Shown here one piece after another: positions 4,524 through 5,556 of a stretch of 5,556 nt of DNA. Origin of the DNA: an uncultured Bacteroidales bacterium (GTDB taxonomy: Bacteria; Bacteroidota; Bacteroidia; Bacteroidales; Bacteroidaceae); the NCBI GenBank assembly GCA_937901185.1, contig CALCHR010000153.1:1-5556 (forward strand). The letters run 5' to 3'. The notes under the pieces are model-generated. The model ran no database searches and had not been told where the DNA came from. It saw nothing but the letters and a program-made list of their open reading frames with translations. Numbering within the stretch: position 1 is the first letter of the stretch; each line of letters opens with the position of its first letter. The translations under genes were made by a program, and so were the position numbers.

Positions 4524-5556
4524 ATGACACTTATCAAATCCATTTCTGGTTTCCGCGGCACGCTTGGCGGCAAAGTCGGAGACACTCTCAACCCGGTAGA
4601 CATCGCGAAGTCAGTATCGGCTTATGCCAGCTTGCGCGAGAAAGTAGTGAACCGCACCTTCCGTCGTAAGATTATCGTAGGTCGCGACGCACGCATCTCG
4701 GGCGAGATGGTGAGCCACATTGTTTGCGGTACGCTCATGAGCATGGGATTCGACGTGGTGAACATTGGCCTTGCCTCTACGCCTACCACCGAGTTGGCCG
4801 TAACGATGGAGCATGCCTGCGGCGGTATCATCATCACCGCCAGCCACAACCCTCGTCAATGGAACGCCTTGAAATTTTTGAACGAGAAGGGTGAGTTCCT
4901 TCCACCTACTGAGGCTGCAGAGGTAGTACGCTTGGCCAACAGCTGCGAATTTGAGTTTGTGGATGTAGACAACCTCGGTTGCTATACCAAGAACTACAGC
5001 TACGACCAACGCCACATCGAGATGATCAAGGATTTGGAATTAGTGGACGTAGAAGCTATCCGTCGTGCTCACTTCAACGTGGCCATCGATGCTGTAAACT
5101 CTGTGGGCGGTATCATCCTGCCAAAGTTGCTTGGCCAGTTGGGTGTAACTCAGGTGACAGGCTTGAACGTAGAATGCACTGGCGACTTTGCTCACAACCC
5201 CGAGCCTTTGAAGGAACACTTGAGCGAGATTCGCAACTTGCTGCGTAAGGGCCGTCACGACATCGGCTTCGTGGTAGACCCCGATGTGGACCGCTTGGCG
5301 CTCGTTTGCGAAGACGGCTCTATGTTTGGCGAGGAGAACACTCTCGTAGCTGTGGCCGACTATATTCTGCAACACACTCCGGGCAACACTGTGTCTAACC
5401 TTTCTTCTACTCGCGGTTTGCGCGACGTAACTGAGAAGTACGGATGCACCTACACTCCGGCCGCAGTGGGCGAAGTGAACGTGGTGACCAAGATGTACGA
5501 GACGGGCGCTGTGATTGGTGGTGAAGGTAACGGCGGCGTTATCTATCCCGCAGCAC
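4524..5556 (+). CDS. glmM: Phosphoglucosamine mutase-type phosphohexomutase, 3' end cut off
   Basis: 344 codons are visible in one open frame from the ATG at 4524 to the window edge. The family is usually about 450-465 aa, so roughly the last quarter is missing. It belongs to the alpha-D-phosphohexomutase superfamily. GlmM turns glucosamine-6-phosphate into glucosamine-1-phosphate in the cytoplasm on the way to UDP-GlcNAc. Visible motifs are SGFRGTLGG (8-16), the catalytic TASHNP with Ser107 (105-110), the metal-binding DPDVDR (252-257) and the sugar-binding GEGNGGVIYP (333-342). The last replaces the GEQSGH of proteobacterial GlmM and is usual, as I recall, for the Bacteroidota and archaeal forms. 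A phosphomannomutase or phosphoglucomutase activity cannot be excluded from motifs alone. It has its own TAnnTTTG promoter and a long leader, and is separated from the polysaccharide operon by 455 bp, so it is probably transcribed separately. The start is supported by the conserved N-terminus. No Shine-Dalgarno is seen. Confidence 0.87.
   Translation, partial: MTLIKSISGFRGTLGGKVGDTLNPVDIAKSVSAYASLREKVVNRTFRRKIIVGRDARISGEMVSHIVCGTLMSMGFDVVNIGLASTPTTELAVTMEHACGGIIITASHNPRQWNALKFLNEKGEFLPPTEAAEVVRLANSCEFEFVDVDNLGCYTKNYSYDQRHIEMIKDLELVDVEAIRRAHFNVAIDAVNSVGGIILPKLLGQLGVTQVTGLNVECTGDFAHNPEPLKEHLSEIRNLLRKGRHDIGFVVDPDVDRLALVCEDGSMFGEENTLVAVADYILQHTPGNTVSNLSSTRGLRDVTEKYGCTYTPAAVGEVNVVTKMYETGAVIGGEGNGGVIYPAA

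Noticed and set aside
4611..5375. Minus-strand and alternative plus frames inside the mutase gene
   Set aside because: The mutase frame holds every catalytic motif in order, so these are shadows.
1..5556. CRISPR array, tRNA, rRNA or insertion sequence
   Set aside because: No regularly spaced long repeats, cloverleaf, rRNA segments, transposase or matching terminal repeats were found.

Overview
The window looks like a Bacteroidota chromosome, most likely Prevotella or a close relative, with a foreign-looking cassette at its left end. The Bacteroidota call rests on four things: a short winged-helix/HTH protein of a type common in Bacteroidales, a multi-SLBB polysaccharide export protein, a GlmM-type mutase with the GEGNGG variant of its sugar-binding motif, and a TAnnTTTG (-7) promoter with no Shine-Dalgarno sequence in front of that mutase. 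The genus is inferred from remembered sequence resemblance, not from a search.

Region 1 (1 to about 915) is AT-rich and compact and carries signals of a different style. A small XRE repressor gene on the minus strand ends directly at a strong intrinsic terminator. Facing away from it is a textbook sigma70 promoter (TTGACA, 17 bp, TACAAT). Matching palindromic operators lie in the divergent control region. The rightward transcript first meets a 16-bp terminator hairpin whose loop can pair with upstream RNA, then a strong AAAGGAGG ribosome site, then a 132-codon gene resembling small proteins of gut phages. Together this reads as the control switch of a phage or other mobile element, or as a chimeric contig end.

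Region 2 (about 915 to 1198) has no convincing gene. It folds into a long interrupted hairpin (930-1090) followed by a small hairpin whose loop is perfectly complementary over 10 nt to the main bubble of the long one. This is the best candidate for an undescribed structured RNA in the window. A 71-aa HTH protein (1199-1414) follows.

Region 3 (1415 to 4068) is a two-gene surface-polysaccharide operon. A hairpin-rich leader precedes a PglC-like phosphoglycosyl transferase, which would load the first sugar onto undecaprenyl phosphate. It overlaps by ATGA with a 625-aa secreted protein made almost entirely of six SLBB domains and lacking the usual Poly_export domain.

Region 4 (4069 to 4523) is a 455-bp intergenic stretch containing imperfect 21-bp tandem repeats inside a 13-bp inverted repeat, other inverted repeats, a 12-bp direct repeat spaced 30 bp apart, and a Bacteroidota-type promoter. 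Region 5 (4524 to the end) is the first 344 codons of a phosphohexomutase, probably GlmM, cut by the window edge. It would supply precursors for peptidoglycan and aminosugar-containing polysaccharides.
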